A stretch of 64,000 nt of DNA from Lepus europaeus (lineage: Eukaryota; Chordata; Mammalia; Lagomorpha; Leporidae), in NCBI RefSeq assembly GCF_033115175.1, contig NC_084833.1, positions 55,576,716 through 55,640,715 of the forward strand, read 5' to 3'. Below, piece after piece: positions 20,284 to 32,830 of this stretch. The notes below the pieces were generated by a model. That model was given only the letters and a program-made list of their open reading frames with translations. It was not told the DNA's origin and searched no databases. How positions within the stretch are numbered: position 1 is the stretch's first letter; each line of letters opens with the position of its first letter. The position numbers and the translations under genes were made by a program.

Positions 20284-20545
20284 CCTTTTTTTTTTTTTTT
20301 TTTTTTTGAGGCAGAGAGACAGAGGGAGAATGCAAATGCCTGTGATGGCCAGGGTAAGCTGAAGCCAAGGCCAGGAACTGGGAACTTGCTGCAGGTCTGC
20401 CACCTGTATGCAGGGACCTAGTTACCTGAGCAGCACTGCGGTCTCCCAGGGTCTGCATTAGCAGGAAGGTGGGCTTGGGAGCCAGAGTGGGTAGCAAACC
20501 CAAGCACACTGAGGCAGGTGGCTTCACCACTAGGCTGCCTAATAA
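20284..20545 (-). repeat. CSINE type 3
   Basis: T run then GAGGCAGAGAGACAGAGG; ends at the degraded head CTAGGCTGCCTAATAATGGCC. Confidence 0.75.
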
Positions 20546-20570
20546 TGGCCCTGCAAAGCCAATTTTATGT

Positions 20571-20770
20571 TTTTAAATATTTATTACCTTTAGTTATTTG
20601 AAAGGCAGAGAGAATGAGTCTTCCGTGTGCTGTTTCACTCCCCAAATGCCTGCAACAGCTAGCCTTCCAGATGTGCAGTAGCAGGAAGCTGGGACAGAAG
20701 CAGAGCTGAGACTGGAATCCAGCAGGCATCCTGAGCAGCTTAACCTGCTGTGCCACAGCACCCACCCCTG
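20571..20770 (-). repeat. CSINE fragment with internal deletion
   Basis: ATTTGAAAGGCAGAGAGAATG tail and CTGTGCCACAGCACCCACCCC head; the body is shortened. Confidence 0.8.
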
Positions 20771-21117
20771 CCTGCGATGCCAACTTTAAATGCAAATATC
20801 AAGGATATCTGACCTTCATTTGGAATTACTGGAATTACGCAATTTGAATTGGTGTGGCTCATCTCACACTGGCTAGAAGATAAAACACAAGGCAGGCTCA
20901 GGAAGGCAGGGTGGGTGAAAAGAGAATGCGTGGGCACAGAATCTGATGAAACAGCTCTCCAGGATGTGGGGAGCGGTGGGCCTTGCAGCTGGTGCTCTCT
21001 TACAGGAGTTCTCAGAGCTGCCAGGTTCCTCCTCCTGCCAGGTGTCTCCCCTTTCCACAGGCCTGCCACCCCAGCCCACAGCAAATGGACTACCCCAAAT
21101 GTCTTTTTTTCCTCCAT

Positions 21118-21385
21118 GTTTGTTTGAAAGTTAGAATGATAGATTGATCTGATTCACCCCCAAGGCCAGGACTGCGCCAGGCCAAATCTAAGAGCCAGGA
21201 AGTCTGTCCTTGTCTCCCACATGGATGGTGGAGGCTCATGTACGTGAGCCATCACCTGCTGCCTCACAGGCATATTAGCAGAGAGCTGGATTGGAAGTGC
21301 AGTAGCTGTGACTCAAACTGGCACCTGGATGGGATGTGGCCATTCCAAGCTGCAGCTTAACCTGCTGTGCCACAATTCCTGCCCT
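21118..21385 (-). repeat. CSINE type 2/3
   Basis: TTTGAAAGTTAGAATGATAG tail region; head CTGTGCCACAATTCCTGCCC. Confidence 0.82.
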
Positions 21386-21412
21386 TCAAGGATCTTTAAA
21401 ATTGAGAAATTA

Positions 21413-21768
21413 GGGCCGGCGCCATGGCTCAACAGGCTAATCCTCCGCCTTGCGGCGCTGGCACACTGGGTTCTAGTCCCGGTCGGGGCGCCGGATTCTA
21501 TCCCGGTTGCCCCTCTTCCAGGCCAGCTCTCTGCTGTGGCCCGGGAGTGCAGTGGAGGATGGCCCAAGTCCTTGGGCCCTGCACCCACATGGGAGACCAG
21601 GAGAAGCACCTGGCTCCTGCCTTCTGATCAGCTTGGTGTGCCAGCCGCAGAGCGCCGGCTGCGCCGGCCATTGGAGGGTGAACCAACGGTAAAAAGGAAG
21701 ACCTTTCTCTCTGTCTCTCTCTCACTATCCACTCTGCCTGTCAAAAATAATAATAATCATAAAATAAA
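21413..21768 (+). repeat. CSINE type 1
   Basis: GGCCGGCGCCATGGCTCAAC head and CTGTCAAAAATAATAATAAT tail. Confidence 0.93.
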
Positions 21769-21784
21769 ATTGAGAAATTGGGAG

Positions 21785-22190
21785 AGGGGTCATTGTGGCA
21801 CAGCAGGTTAAGCCACTGCCTATGGCACTGGCATTCCAGGTGAGCCCCCATGGCACTGCAGCCCTTAGCATACCTATGGGACTTCACTTACAAAGTACAG
21901 CTTTGAAGATAAAGATAAACCCAAGGCCAGTGCATGGAGCTGCCACTCACGTGCCCCGGCTATTCCATTTCTGATCCGGCTCCCTGCTAATGTGCCTGAG
22001 ATGGTCTTTGCCACTCACGTGGGACACCAGGATGGAATTCCTGGCTCCTGAGGCTTTGGTCTGGCCGTTTTGGTTGTTGCAGCCATTTGGGGAGTGAAGC
22101 AGCAGATTGGAAGATCTCTTTCTCTCCATCTGTCCTCCCTTGCCCCTTCAGATAGACTGCCTTTCTAATAGAGGGGGAAAAAAATGTCCA
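21785..22190 (+). repeat. CSINE interrupted by about 100 bases
   Basis: The head GGGTCATTGTGGCACAGCAG to GGCATTCCAG is separated from the body (from about 21,945) by unrelated sequence containing CTTTGAAGATAAAGATAAAC. Confidence 0.7.
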
Positions 22191-22202
22191 GACTGCACGA
22201 AC

Positions 22203-22506
22203 TGGGTATTTGGTGTAACGGTTAATTCACTGCTTAGGACACCTGCATCCCATATTGAAGTATCTGGTTCGAGTCTGGACCCCTCCCCTCCACTGCAGTT
22301 TCCTGGTCATGTGCACCCCAGGAGTCAGCAGCTGCTGGCTCAAGTGCTTGGGCCCGTCACTCCTGTGGGGGACTCAGATGGAGTCCTTGGCTTCTGGTTT
22401 CAGCCTGGCCCAGCCCTGGCTGTTGTAGACATTTGGTGAGTCAATCAGTGGGTGGAAGGTCTCTGTCTCTGTTGCCATCCAAATAGAATGAAAAAAAAAA
22501 AATTAA
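22203..22506 (+). repeat. CSINE type 3
   Basis: GGTATTTGGTGTAACGGTTA head; CATTTGGTGAGTCAATCAG near the end; A tail. Confidence 0.82.
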
Positions 22507-24017
22507 ATTTCAAGAATGCAACCACACTACATTAAATTTCAAGAGCTGGGCCTTGTTCACAGCGTGCTGGCCACATACACACCAAGCCAGTCCTGTTCCT
22601 CAGAGGGAAGAAAAGGGGGTGTTTGGCTGGAGTGTCCTCATCCTGGCCAGGAAAGCCGGGTCAAAAGGTGCTCCTGGTGGAGGGCTGCGGCAGCCTGGCT
22701 CTGCTTGCCCTGTGCTCCCCTACCCTCCTGGCCCAGATTGCAGCTGGGCATCATTCTTCCCACTACTGCTCCCTGGCCTGCGATCTTATCTGAACCAGGA
22801 AAAAGTTTCCTTGGGTTGATAAATGGAATCCAGCACGTAGTTTCCCAAGTTGCTGACCCAGTCCTATGACTGCTATCCAGGAAGGCAGGCGGCGCCGAGG
22901 TCTGCGAGAGGCCACGCGCGAGCAGAGCTCCCCTCTGGGCAGCTGGTGCTGTAGATTAAGGAAAGTTCCTACAAGGAGTGCAGACGGTAGGCAATGTGCT
23001 TTTTCTCTGTAGTGGCTGCAGGTTGAGCTGGGCCGGGCTTGGTTTGAGTATCGTCAGGTCATGATGCAGAGGGTCGTGCCCCAGTTGGCTCTGTGCCCTG
23101 AAGTGTACTCATTTCTTGGGGGGAAGAGGGGCTGAACCCTGGAGGATTCCCTTCCACATGCTGCACTGGGAAGAGCTCCCACGGCAGCTGGCCTCTTCCC
23201 TTGGGGGAAATATACCACCTCCTATGTCCCTGAGGTCCCATTTGCAGGAAGGCAGGTCGGGGACAACCAGCAGTGCCCTGAGCCCTTCTCTGGGCGCCAG
23301 TAGGAACGCATTTTTTGAGCCAAGGGGTAATTGAGCAGGATAATCCAGCTCAGCCCTGCCCAATCCAACTGGCAAAGAGGCTCCTCCTGCTTTATTGCTC
23401 CATTGTTCTGTGGATTCATCAGCCAACCCCAGTTGGCTTCTAGATGGCCAAGGGAGACTGACGGCTTGGGCTTTGGGCCCAGGAAGCACAAGCTGCGCCA
23501 GGCAGAGCAGCTCCCCATCAGCAGCAGGGACCTGCTCTGGGAAGCTGGAGTCTCACTCTGTGATCCCACATACTCTGGTCTTCCTTCCCACCATGCTTCA
23601 GCAGGCCTCACACGGGAGTTCTGTGTTTAAATGTTTTTGCCAAAAACGAAGGCTAGGTGACCAGGTCTTTTCCTAAAGCTGTCCGTGAAGGCTTCAAAGG
23701 GAAAGCAGCCAATCCCCTGCTCGACCCTGAAGGGTTTCCTACTTCAAAGGACTAAGTCTGACCCTCTTGAGCAAGAGTTCAGAGAACCTGATCAAAGATA
23801 ACATTTCCATTCATTAGAACAGCACAGTATTTTCCCCCTTTGTACTGCAAAGCTTGAGGTGAAACAGCCACATTTCAGCTTTCTGGCACGAGATCAGTGA
23901 ATGGCAGTGCAGGAGCGCACACTGCACGGCAGCTCTTTTAGTTAAGGTTTTTTGTTTGTTTGTTTGTTTTAAACTTTGTGGACTCCGCTTAATTTCTGAT
24001 GCTAGGAAATGGTTTTT
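22507..24017. other. Intergenic DNA 3' of ZNF143, no gene seen
   Basis: Repeat-poor and of moderate GC. Open frames up to 129 codons occur on both strands with no recognisable family or splice context. Confidence 0.5.
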
Positions 24018-24345
24018 TGGGGCCAGCTTTGTGGCCCAGAAGTAAAACCGCTGCCTGAGACGCCGACATCCCATGAGTGCCAGTTTGTGTCCCAGCTGCT
24101 CCGCTCCAAGGCAGCTCCCTGCTAATGGCCTGGGAAAAGCAGTGGAGGACGGCCGCAGTGCTTGGGCCCTGCACTCAATGGCAGACCCGGAGAAGCTCCT
24201 GGCTCCTGGCTTTGCCCTGGCTCAGCGCTGGCTGTTGTGGTTATCTGGGGAGTGAACCAGTGGATGGTGGACCTTACTGTCTCTAATTCTTGTCTGTAAC
24301 TCTTTCAAAATAATAAGTAAATCTTAAAAAAAAAAAAGAAAGAAA
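24018..24345 (+). repeat. CSINE type 2
   Basis: GGGGCCAGCTTTGTGGCCCA head; AATAATAAGTAAATC plus A tail. Confidence 0.9.
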
Positions 24346-24454
24346 ATAGTCTTTTGAGTGCTCAGGCTATCAGGTAATCAGAAATCACTAACGCTCATCT
24401 TGGTCATTTAAGGAGGTAGCTGAGGTGCAGTGAAACACCACGCTGGACCTGGGG

Positions 24455-24725
24455 TCAGAGTCACATATAAAGGCCTGGTAGTTAAGACGCCTGAATCCCA
24501 CATCAGAGTGCCTGCATTGGATACCAAGCTTTGGCTCCTGCTGATGCAGACCCTGGGAAGCAGTGGTGATGGGTCCCTGCCATCCACATGGGAGACCCAG
24601 GTGGAATTCCTGGCACCTGGCTTCAGTGTAGCCCTGGCCCAGCCCTATCTGTTGCAGGCGTTTGTGTAGTGAACCAGCAGATAGGAGTGTACTCTAATTC
24701 TTAAATAAAAAAATATTAAAAATCA
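24455..24725 (+). repeat. CSINE type 3
   Basis: Head degraded (GGCCTGGTAGTTAAGACGCC); the tail is TTAAATAAAAAAATATTAAA. Confidence 0.75.
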
Positions 24726-24911
24726 ACCAACCACACAAACCTAGGAGCAGTAAATCTCATTATCTCACAAAACTGCTGTGAAGACATAAAAATATGCACA
24801 AGTACTGACGCTGTGCCTTATGTACAACATACTCTCAGTACCTGTGTACCGGGCTATAATTTGTTACATGTGTGACATATTCTGCAACATTCTCTCTCAC
24901 CCCCGCACCGA

Positions 24912-24917
24912 TTTAAT
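24912..24917 (-). promoter_or_regulatory. Candidate distal poly(A) signal, ZNF143
   Basis: ATTAAA on the minus strand with a G/T-rich segment downstream (GGTGCGGGGGTGAGAG); it would give a 3' UTR of about 0.9 kb. Confidence 0.4.
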
Positions 24918-25488
24918 AAAACAAATATAAAGGTTTGACATTTAAAAAATTGCTGTATTCAAAATTAATAATAAACTTTAGGGTAAATAAGCTTTAAAAC
25001 AAAAGTACATAAGCAAAAATAAATAATTTACACCAACCCACTAACCTAATTTTCAGAGTAAAGCCATTTCCAATTACAGCATTGTTATCCCGGGCACCAA
25101 CCTTTGGTCAAACTTTGATAGTTCATTATTTTTTAAAAAAACAGTAACAAAAAACCGTAAGTAAAATCTTTAACAAAACCCAAACACTGTATTTAATTTT
25201 TTTTAATTTTAAATAACTAAACTTCATAATTTTATACATAATCCAATGTAATGCTAATTTCAGCTTGAAGAGAGCTGGTCTTTAACAGGGACTGGAAACA
25301 ATGAATGAATGATCTTCAAACCATGAGATACAAATAAAAATGGGTAAGTATATAGTGAACAAAAACTGTAGATACTCTACCAACTCTGGGAAATGGCTGA
25401 AGGCTTTCTATCCTTTATCATTCATGATGGCTTCTGGAATTATGATCGCTTGACATGTAGAACCTTTGACATTTCAGATACTATAGCC

Positions 25489-25494
25489 TTTATT
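25489..25494 (-). promoter_or_regulatory. Candidate proximal poly(A) signal, ZNF143
   Basis: AATAAA on the minus strand about 350 bases after the stop; no strong GU-rich element follows. Confidence 0.35.
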
Positions 25495-25838
25495 TTTTTC
25501 ACAGTAAGTTAAAATTCCATCCTAAGACCCTGTAAGACTTCACTGGTCTTGCAAATAGACTCTAGGAGTTTGTGGTCTGATAAAAGAACAACATGAAAAT
25601 TGACTGTGCTGCCCTAATTTCATACTTCCTTGTACACAATGAATCAGTTTGGGAATCTATTCCAAGGGTTATATACACAAAAGTGTTAAGAATAAAATGT
25701 TCTCCACTCTTGCATAAAAACGTGTACAATGTATCAGGCATGGAAAACTCCCAATGTTCCTGGGCCCGGGCTTCATGGACTTCTGCTGCCAGAGATGAGA
25801 GGCTCCTCCTGGTTTGTATTGCTCCACTGTTCCTCCGA

Positions 25839-26006
<168 letters not shown>

Positions 26007-26041
26007 TTAAATTTTTCTCTAATTTTCCGACACCTACTGTC

Positions 26042-26331
26042 AGGGCTGGCATTGTGGCACAGCAGGTAAAGCTGCCAACTGTGATGGCAGTATTCCATAT
26101 GGGTGCCAGTTTGAGTCCTGGATGCTCTACTTCCAACCCAGCTCCCTGCTAATGCACCTTGAAAGCAGTAGAAGATGGCCCAAGTGGGAGACTGGGAAGA
26201 TGCTCTTGCTTCTGGTTTCAAACTGGCCCAGCTTCAGCTGTTGTGGCCATTTGGGGAGTGAACCAGTGGATAAAAGATCTTTCTGTCTCTCCCTCTAATT
26301 TTGCCTTTCAAATAAATAAATTTTTTTAAAA
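26042..26331 (+). repeat. CSINE type 2
   Basis: GGGCTGGCATTGTGGCACAG head; CAAATAAATAAATT tail; last ZNF143 intron. Confidence 0.9.
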
Positions 26332-26501
26332 GATGCTGCTGTTGACCCAATCGTTAAAAGCACAAAACCAAACTTCTGCAAGGCAGAATAATGGAGGTTC
26401 TTTATTTAGGGTTTTGATAAATTTTTCACATGGATGTAAGGGACAAAAGATGGTCACTTTGGCCAATGGGGATAGACAGCTTTGCTAAGCCTTTTGTTGC
26501 C

Positions 26502-26777
26502 TTTTTTTTTTTTTTTTTTAAGATTTACTTATTTATTTGAAAGTCAGAGTTGCACAGAGAGAGGGAGAGATACAGAGGCAGATGAAGAGAGAGAGAGAGA
26601 GAGCTTCCATCTGCTGGACTCCCCAGAGGACCAAAGTGGTAGGGCTGGGCCAGGCTGAAGCCAGGAGCTTCATCCAGGTCTCCCACATGGGTGGCAGGGA
26701 CCCAAGTACTTGGGCCATCCTCTACTGCTTTTCCCAGGCCATTAGCAGGAAGCCAGATCAGAAGTGGAACAGCTGGC
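26502..26777 (-). repeat. CSINE type 2, head truncated
   Basis: T run, AAGATTTACTTATTTATTTGA; stops at GGAACAGCTGGCCCC. Confidence 0.85.
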
Positions 26778-26907
26778 CCCAAGTCCTTACCTTCTATACC
26801 TACCAACTAAATAAAACCAAAGGTTTCTAGATTCTCTGCTTGAATCCAAGGTCTTCTCAGGGAATGGCTCCTTCTAAGTCTTGTAACATTCCCTAACTTT
26901 TTCCCCA

Positions 26908-27234
26908 CTAAGATTTATTTATTTATTTGAAAGGCAGAGTGACAGAAGAAGGAAAGACAGAGAAAAGGGAATATTCCATCTGCTGGTTTGCTCCCCCAAA
27001 TGGCCCCAATAGCAAGGGCTAGGCCAGGTTGAAGCTAGGAGCCAGGAATTCCATCCAGGTCTCCCCAATGAGTGGCAGGGGAGCAAGCACTTAGTCCATC
27101 ATCCATTGCCTTCCCAAGAGCATTAGCAGGAAGCTGGATGGGAAGTGGATCATCCAAGACTCAAATTGGCACTCTAACATGGGATGCCAATGTCATAAGT
27201 GGTGGTTTAACCTGCCGCGCCACAATGCTGCCCC
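26908..27234 (-). repeat. CSINE type 2
   Basis: AAGATTTATTTATTTATTTGA tail; head CCGCGCCACAATGCTGCCCCC. Confidence 0.9.
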
Positions 27235-27541
27235 CAACATTCTCTGCTTTACCATGAGGCTGTGCAGGGATTCTCAGAGGACTGATTTAGGATCTGTTTA
27301 CATCAGCTTCACCTCCAAGGAATAGCTCTGAAGTGCTTTATGGAACCCTGCTGGGTACACACAGGGATGCATATCTGAAGATTTTTTTTCTTGCTATGAA
27401 TACCTCTAGTCTACAATAGTAGGAAACAAAGCGTTAGTCTTGAGTCCACCTCACATACAGCAGTTTCCTTGTACTAGGTTAGGGGACAGGTTAATCTACC
27501 GCCTGTAACAGTCTTACACCCAGCATACCATACAAGGGTTA

Positions 27542-27811
<270 letters not shown>

Positions 27812-28109
27812 TTATTTATTTATTTAGAAAACTATTATTCCCCCCCTCCAGAAACCTTTTATTTAAGGAATACAAACTTCATGCACTTCTTAAGTATTCT
27901 ATTTTCAATTAACTTTATACATATGTGATTAACTATAGTAAGTAAACAGTTCAACAAATAGTATGAAAGAAAAAAAAGAACTGTTCCTCAACAGTCAAGA
28001 CTAGGGCTGTTCAAAGTCATTGCATCTCAAAGTGTCAATTTCACTTCTATAGATTACCTTTTAGGTGCTCTATTAGTAATCACAAATTCAAAAGAAGGGG
28101 CTGACATTT

Positions 28110-28380
28110 TTCCCCATAGGATTTATTTATTTGAAAGGCAGAGTGAGAGAAAGAGAGGTAGAGACAGAAATTTTCCATCTGCTGGTTCACTACCCAAATG
28201 GCCCCAATAGTCAGGTTTGGGTCAGGCTGAATCCAGGAGCCAGAACTCTCCTGGGTCTCCCATATGGGTTGCAGGGGCCAAGCATTTGGGCCATCTTCTG
28301 TTGCCTTTGCAACAGAAGTGAGACAGCTAGGACTTGTTGTTGCAAACAATGACTTAACTTGCTATGCAACACCACCAGAT
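28110..28380 (-). repeat. CSINE type 2/3
   Basis: GGATTTATTTATTTGAAAGG tail; head degraded to CTATGCAACACCACCAG. Confidence 0.82.
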
Positions 28381-28390
28381 CCACAAATGT

Positions 28391-28738
28391 GGTTTTTTTT
28401 TTTTTTTTTTTGACAGGCAGAGTGGACAGTGAGAGAGAGAGAGAGAGAAAGGTCTCCCTTTTGCCATTGGTTCACAATCCAATGGCCGCCGCAGCTGGCG
28501 CGCTGTGGCCGGCGCACCGCACTGTTCCAAAGGCAGGAGCCAGGTGCTTCTCCTGGTCTCCCATGGGGTGCAGGGCCCAAGCACTTGGGCCATCCTCCAC
28601 TGCACTCCCGGGCCACAGCAGAGAGCTGGCCTGGAAGAGGGGCAACCGGGACAGAATCCGGCGCCCCAACCGGGACTAGAACCCGGTGTGCTGGCGCCGC
28701 TAGGCGGAGGATTAGCCTGTTAAGCCACGGCGCCGGCC
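28391..28738 (-). repeat. CSINE type 1, left arm of an inverted pair
   Basis: T run then GACAGGCAGAGTGGACAGTG; head GCCACGGCGCCGGCCC. Target duplication CACAAATGTGGTTTT (28,382) and CACAAATGTAGTTTT (28,739). Confidence 0.95.
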
Positions 28739-28767
28739 CACAAATGTAGTTTTAAACAATGTATGTA

Positions 28768-29123
28768 GGCCGGCGCCGTGGCTTAACAGGCTAATCCTCT
28801 GCCTGCGGCGCCGGCACACCGGGTTCTGGTCTTTGTTGGGGCGCCGGATTCTATCCCAGTTGCCCCTCTTCCAGGCCAGCTCTCTGCTATGGCCCGGGAA
28901 GGCAGTGGAGGATGGCCCAAGTCCTTGGGCCCTGCACCCGCATTGGAGACCAGGAGAAGCACCTGGCTCCTGGCTTCAGATCAGCGAGATGCGCCGTCTG
29001 CAGCGGCCATTGGAGGGTGAACCAACGGCAAAAAGGAAGACCTTTCTCTCTGTCTCTCTCTCTCTCACACTATCCACTCTGCCTGTCAAAAAAAAAAAAA
29101 TAAATAAAAATATTAAAAAAAAA
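28768..29123 (+). repeat. CSINE type 1, right arm of an inverted pair
   Basis: GGCCGGCGCCGTGGCTTAAC head; CTGTC plus A-rich tail; target duplication AACAATGTATGTA at 28755-28767 and 29124-29136. Confidence 0.95.
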
Positions 29124-29221
29124 AACAATGTATGTATGGCATAGGCAACAACTACTTCTGTTAAAAGATATTGTAACGTTTTACTCAGCCAAATTCAGAG
29201 AAATGCTTAAAAACTAAAATC

Positions 29222-29540
29222 TGGGGTAGGTATTTGGTGCAGAGGTTTAAATTGCCTCATGGGACACCCACATCCCATATCAGAGTGTCTGGTTTGAGTC
29301 CCGGCTGCTCTGCTTCCAGTCCATCTCCTTGCTAATGCAAAGAGGCAGGAGAGGATGGCTCAGGTATTTGGGTCCTTGCTATATACATATATGTGGGAGA
29401 CCCAGATGGAGTTCCAAGTTTCTGGCCATGGCCTGGCCCAGCCTTGACTATCGTGGGCATTTAGAGGAGTGAAACAACAGATGGATGATAAGTCTCTCTG
29501 CCTTTCATATAAAATGAAAATAAATACAAATTTTAAAAAA
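29222..29540 (+). repeat. CSINE type 3
   Basis: GGGGTAGGTATTTGGTGCAG head; ATATAAAATGAAAATAAAT tail. Confidence 0.82.
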
Positions 29541-29734
29541 TTAAAATTGCTGTTTACTAGGACATTAACCCACTAAAAATGCCATATTCTTAAGCTAGAT
29601 ATTTATCTTAGATCAATTCCAGTCTATAATCTAGTAAGGAAGACAGATTTTAGCCCAGCAATAGCAAAACAGTTTACACTGGACTAACCTTCCTGCAGAT
29701 AACAATTATAAACTTTTGGCAAAAATACAAAAAG

Positions 29735-30016
29735 TGGGTGCAGTGTTGTGGTGCAGCAGTTTAAGTGCCGGCTTGAGTCCCAGCTTTTCTGCTTTTGACC
29801 CAGCTTTCTGCTAATGTGCCTGGTAAGGCAGAGTAAGACAGCCCATGTGTCTGGGCCCCTGCCACCCATGTGGGAGAGAAGGATGGAGTCCCTGGCTCCT
29901 GGCTTCAGCCTGGCCCAGTCCTGGCCACTGGGGCCATTTGGGGAGTGAACCAGTAGATTGAAGATCTCTGTATCTACCTCTCTCTGTCACTCTTTTAAAT
30001 GATAGTTTTTAAAAAA
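29735..30016 (+). repeat. CSINE type 2/3
   Basis: GGGTGCAGTGTTGTGGTGCA head; a short deletion after the head; weak A tail. Confidence 0.82.
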
Positions 30017-30720
30017 TTACAAAAAGCAACTGCTTGAAGGCCCTGGAGAACAATAAAAAGCAGGAAGAAACTGGCGGGGAATCTCAAAAGGAGGGAGTCA
30101 CTCTGGGTGACCTCTACCTTTAAACAGATTTTCTGCCGAGGTAGAGTTCTACCCCGACTTTTCAGCATGCAGCAACTTACTGGATCAGATAATAGAGTCC
30201 AGGGTTACTAGAATAGCTATACCCTGAGAAGGGTATCCCAGAGGGTGGAACCCCTAAAGCCCTGGATAAAGTCTGAAGTCCTTTGGGCCCCCAGACTACA
30301 AATGTATGCAGTTTCCAATAAGATCCAAATAAGCCTGGCAGAAAGCAGCAGCTGGAGGTCTAAAAAGCTAGAGAAGAGATTTCAGTACCACTCATCACAA
30401 GAAAGACAGCATTTCAAGTTTCAGTCCTAGCAAGTTTGTGGAGGGAAGTTGGTTAACACCTTAGACTTTATAGTGAAACCCTAAACACCATGCTTTAAGA
30501 GTAAAGATTGTCAGGACTAGAGATTTACCCTAAGACCTTACTAGGTGTAGTAAAACTGAGACAGACCTGCCTTAGAGTATTAAACCAAGCCAAGCCTCTA
30601 GAACTGGCAGAAAAAACTACCTGAGAGGGAAAAAAAAAATCAACATTCTTCAGAGAAAAATAAAAATTATCAAGGTATCATCCACAAAGTCTAAAACGCA
30701 ATTTAAAAATGATAAGACAT
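30017..30720 (+). mobile_element. Old L1 fragment, 5' region
   Basis: A-rich sequence in series with the clearer L1 blocks to the right, for example CTAGAGAAGAGATTTCAGTAC and the purine-rich context. Assigned mainly by colinearity with 31,051-31,770. Confidence 0.5.
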
Positions 30721-31050
30721 GGGGCCAGCGCTGCGGTGCATTGGGTTAAATAAAGCCCTGGCCTGAAGCGTCGGCATCCCATATGGGTGCCGGTTCTAGT
30801 CCTGGCTGCTCCTCTTCTGATGCAGCTCTCTGCTATGGCCTGGGAAAGCAGTAGAAGATGCCCAAGTCCTTGGGCTTTTGCACCCACGTGGGAGACCCGG
30901 AAGAAGCTCCTGGCTCCTGGCTTCAGATTGGCGCAGCTCTGCCAGTTGTGGCCATCTGGGGAGTAAACCAGCGGATGGAAGACCTCTCTCTCTGTCTATC
31001 TCTCTCTGTAACTCTGTGTTTCAAATAAATAAAATAAATATTTTTTAAAA
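30721..31050 (+). repeat. CSINE type 2, inserted in L1
   Basis: GGGGCCAGCGCTGCGGTGCA head; CAAATAAATAAAATAAAT tail; ATGATAAGA(C/G)A flanks at about 30,708 and 31,050 look like a target duplication. Confidence 0.92.
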
Positions 31051-31770
31051 TGATAAGAGAAGAAGAAAATATGAATGGGAATCAAGAGAAAATGAAATAA
31101 ATAGAAATAAACCTTGAGATGACCAAAATGTTGGAATTAGAAGACACTGATTTTAGTGCAGCTATTATGAATATATTCAAGGGCTTAAATGAAAAGATGG
31201 CCACCAGAATGAATGAACACAGGAAGAATTTTAGCAGACAAAATTATTTACAAAGGCAATTCTACAACTGAAAATAACAGTATCTAAAATTAAAAATCAT
31301 CTGAGTGGGCAACAAGAGACAATGAAAGCAAAAGAAAGGGTCAAATTAACTCACAGATTAGGAGAACCATGAGAAAGATTTAAAAAACTGAACACATCTC
31401 CAGCAACTTGTGGGACAAAACCAAGTTAATATACATATAATTAGAGTCCTAGAAGAAAAGGAAAAAAATAAAAATATTTTTGATGAAATAATGGCCAAAC
31501 TCTTCAAATCTAGTAAAGAAAAAAAAAAAGTCACTAACTTAGAAGGTTAGCGTGTAAACGCAAGGAAAACCACACCATATTAAAATGTTAAAAAGAAATG
31601 TAAGGAGAACATCTAGAGAAAAAAAAATGACACAGGGAACAGTGATCTGAACATAGCTGACTTTTCAGCAGAAATCATAGACAGGGACAATTTAAAGAAC
31701 TGGAGGAAAAAACTACCAACCAAAAATTCTGTATTCAGCAAAAAAAAAATCCTTTAAAGCAAAAATACAT
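31051..31770 (+). mobile_element. Old L1 fragment
   Basis: Contains degraded but recognisable mammalian L1 phrases: TGATGAAATAATGGCCAAAC, GCTGACTTTTCAGCAGAAA and CCAAAAATTCTGTATTCAGC. The sense strand is plus, antisense to ZNF143. Confidence 0.78.
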
Positions 31771-32099
31771 AGGGCCAGGGTCGGTGCTGTGGCTTAGTGG
31801 GCTAAGCCTCCACCTGCGGTGCCGGCATCCTGTACGGGTGCCAGTGCTAGTCCCAGCTGCTTCTCTTCTGATCCAGCTCTCTGCTATGGCCTGGGAAAGC
31901 AATAGATGATGGCCCTAGTGCTTGGGTCCCTGCATCCACGTGGGAGATCCAGAAGAAACTCTTGGTTCCTGGCCTTGAATAGGCTCAGCTCCAGTCGTTG
32001 CAGCCATCTGGGGAGTGAACCAGTGGATGGAAGACCTTTCTCTCTGTCTCTTCCTCTCCGTGTCTGTAAATCTATCTCTCAAATAAATAAAAAATCTTT
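31771..32099 (+). repeat. CSINE type 2
   Basis: GGTCGGTGCTGTGGCTTAGT head; CAAATAAATAAAAAATC tail. Confidence 0.9.
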
Positions 32100-32383
32100 T
32101 TTACAGATACAGAGAGGCACAGACTAAGCGGTCTCCCAACCACTGGTTCACTCCCCAGATGGTCGCAATGGCCCGAACTGTGCTGATCCAAAGCCAGGAG
32201 TTTCTTCCGGGTCTCCCAAGTGGGTGTAGGGGCCCAAGCACTTGGGCCACCTTCTGCTGCTTTCCCAGGCACATTAGTAGGGAGCTGGATTGGAAGTGGA
32301 GCAGCCAGGACTTGAACTGGCACCTACATGGGATGCTGGTGCTGCAGGTGGTGATTTTACCCACTATGCCACAGTGCAGTCCC
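32100..32383 (-). repeat. CSINE type 2
   Basis: Tail-to-tail with the preceding copy: ACAGATACAGAGAGGCACAG then the head CTATGCCACAGTGCAGTCCC. Confidence 0.87.
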
Positions 32384-32489
32384 TTATAAACTGTTAATTT
32401 AAGGATGCATACTGTAATCCTTACAGCAACAAAAAAGATTAACATTAAAGGTATAATCTGGAAATCTTTAGAGGAATTAACATGAAATA

Positions 32490-32830
32490 TGAGGGGTGGG
32501 CATTGCAGTGCAGTGGGTTAAGTCGTCAGTTGTGATGCTGACATCTCATATCTGAGTAGTCGTTCAAGTCTCAGCTACTCTACTTCTGATCCAGCTCCCT
32601 GCTAATGCACTCGGGAAGCAGCAGCAGATGGCCCAAGTGCTTGGGCTCCTGCCACTCACACGGGAAACCAGGATTGAGTTCCTGCCTTCTGGCTTCAGCC
32701 TGACTCAGAACTGGCTGTTGTAGCCATCTGGGGAGTGAACTAGCAGACAGAAGATCTCTTTTTCTCTCTCCCTCTCCCTTCCTTCCTGTGTCACTCTTTC
32801 AAATAAACATAAAATTTCTAAAATAAATAA
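32490..32830 (+). repeat. CSINE type 2/3
   Basis: GGGGTGGGCATTGCAGTGCA head; CAAATAAACATAAAATTTC tail. Confidence 0.88.

Larger units (their letters stand above)
24890..25838 (-). other. ZNF143: Probable ZNF143 3' UTR
   Basis: The AT-rich, SINE-free block after the ZNF143 stop codon has the length and composition of a 3' UTR. Candidate cleavage signals on the minus strand are AATAAA (25494-25489) and ATTAAA (24917-24912), the latter followed by a GT-rich stretch. Which is used cannot be told from sequence. Confidence 0.6.
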
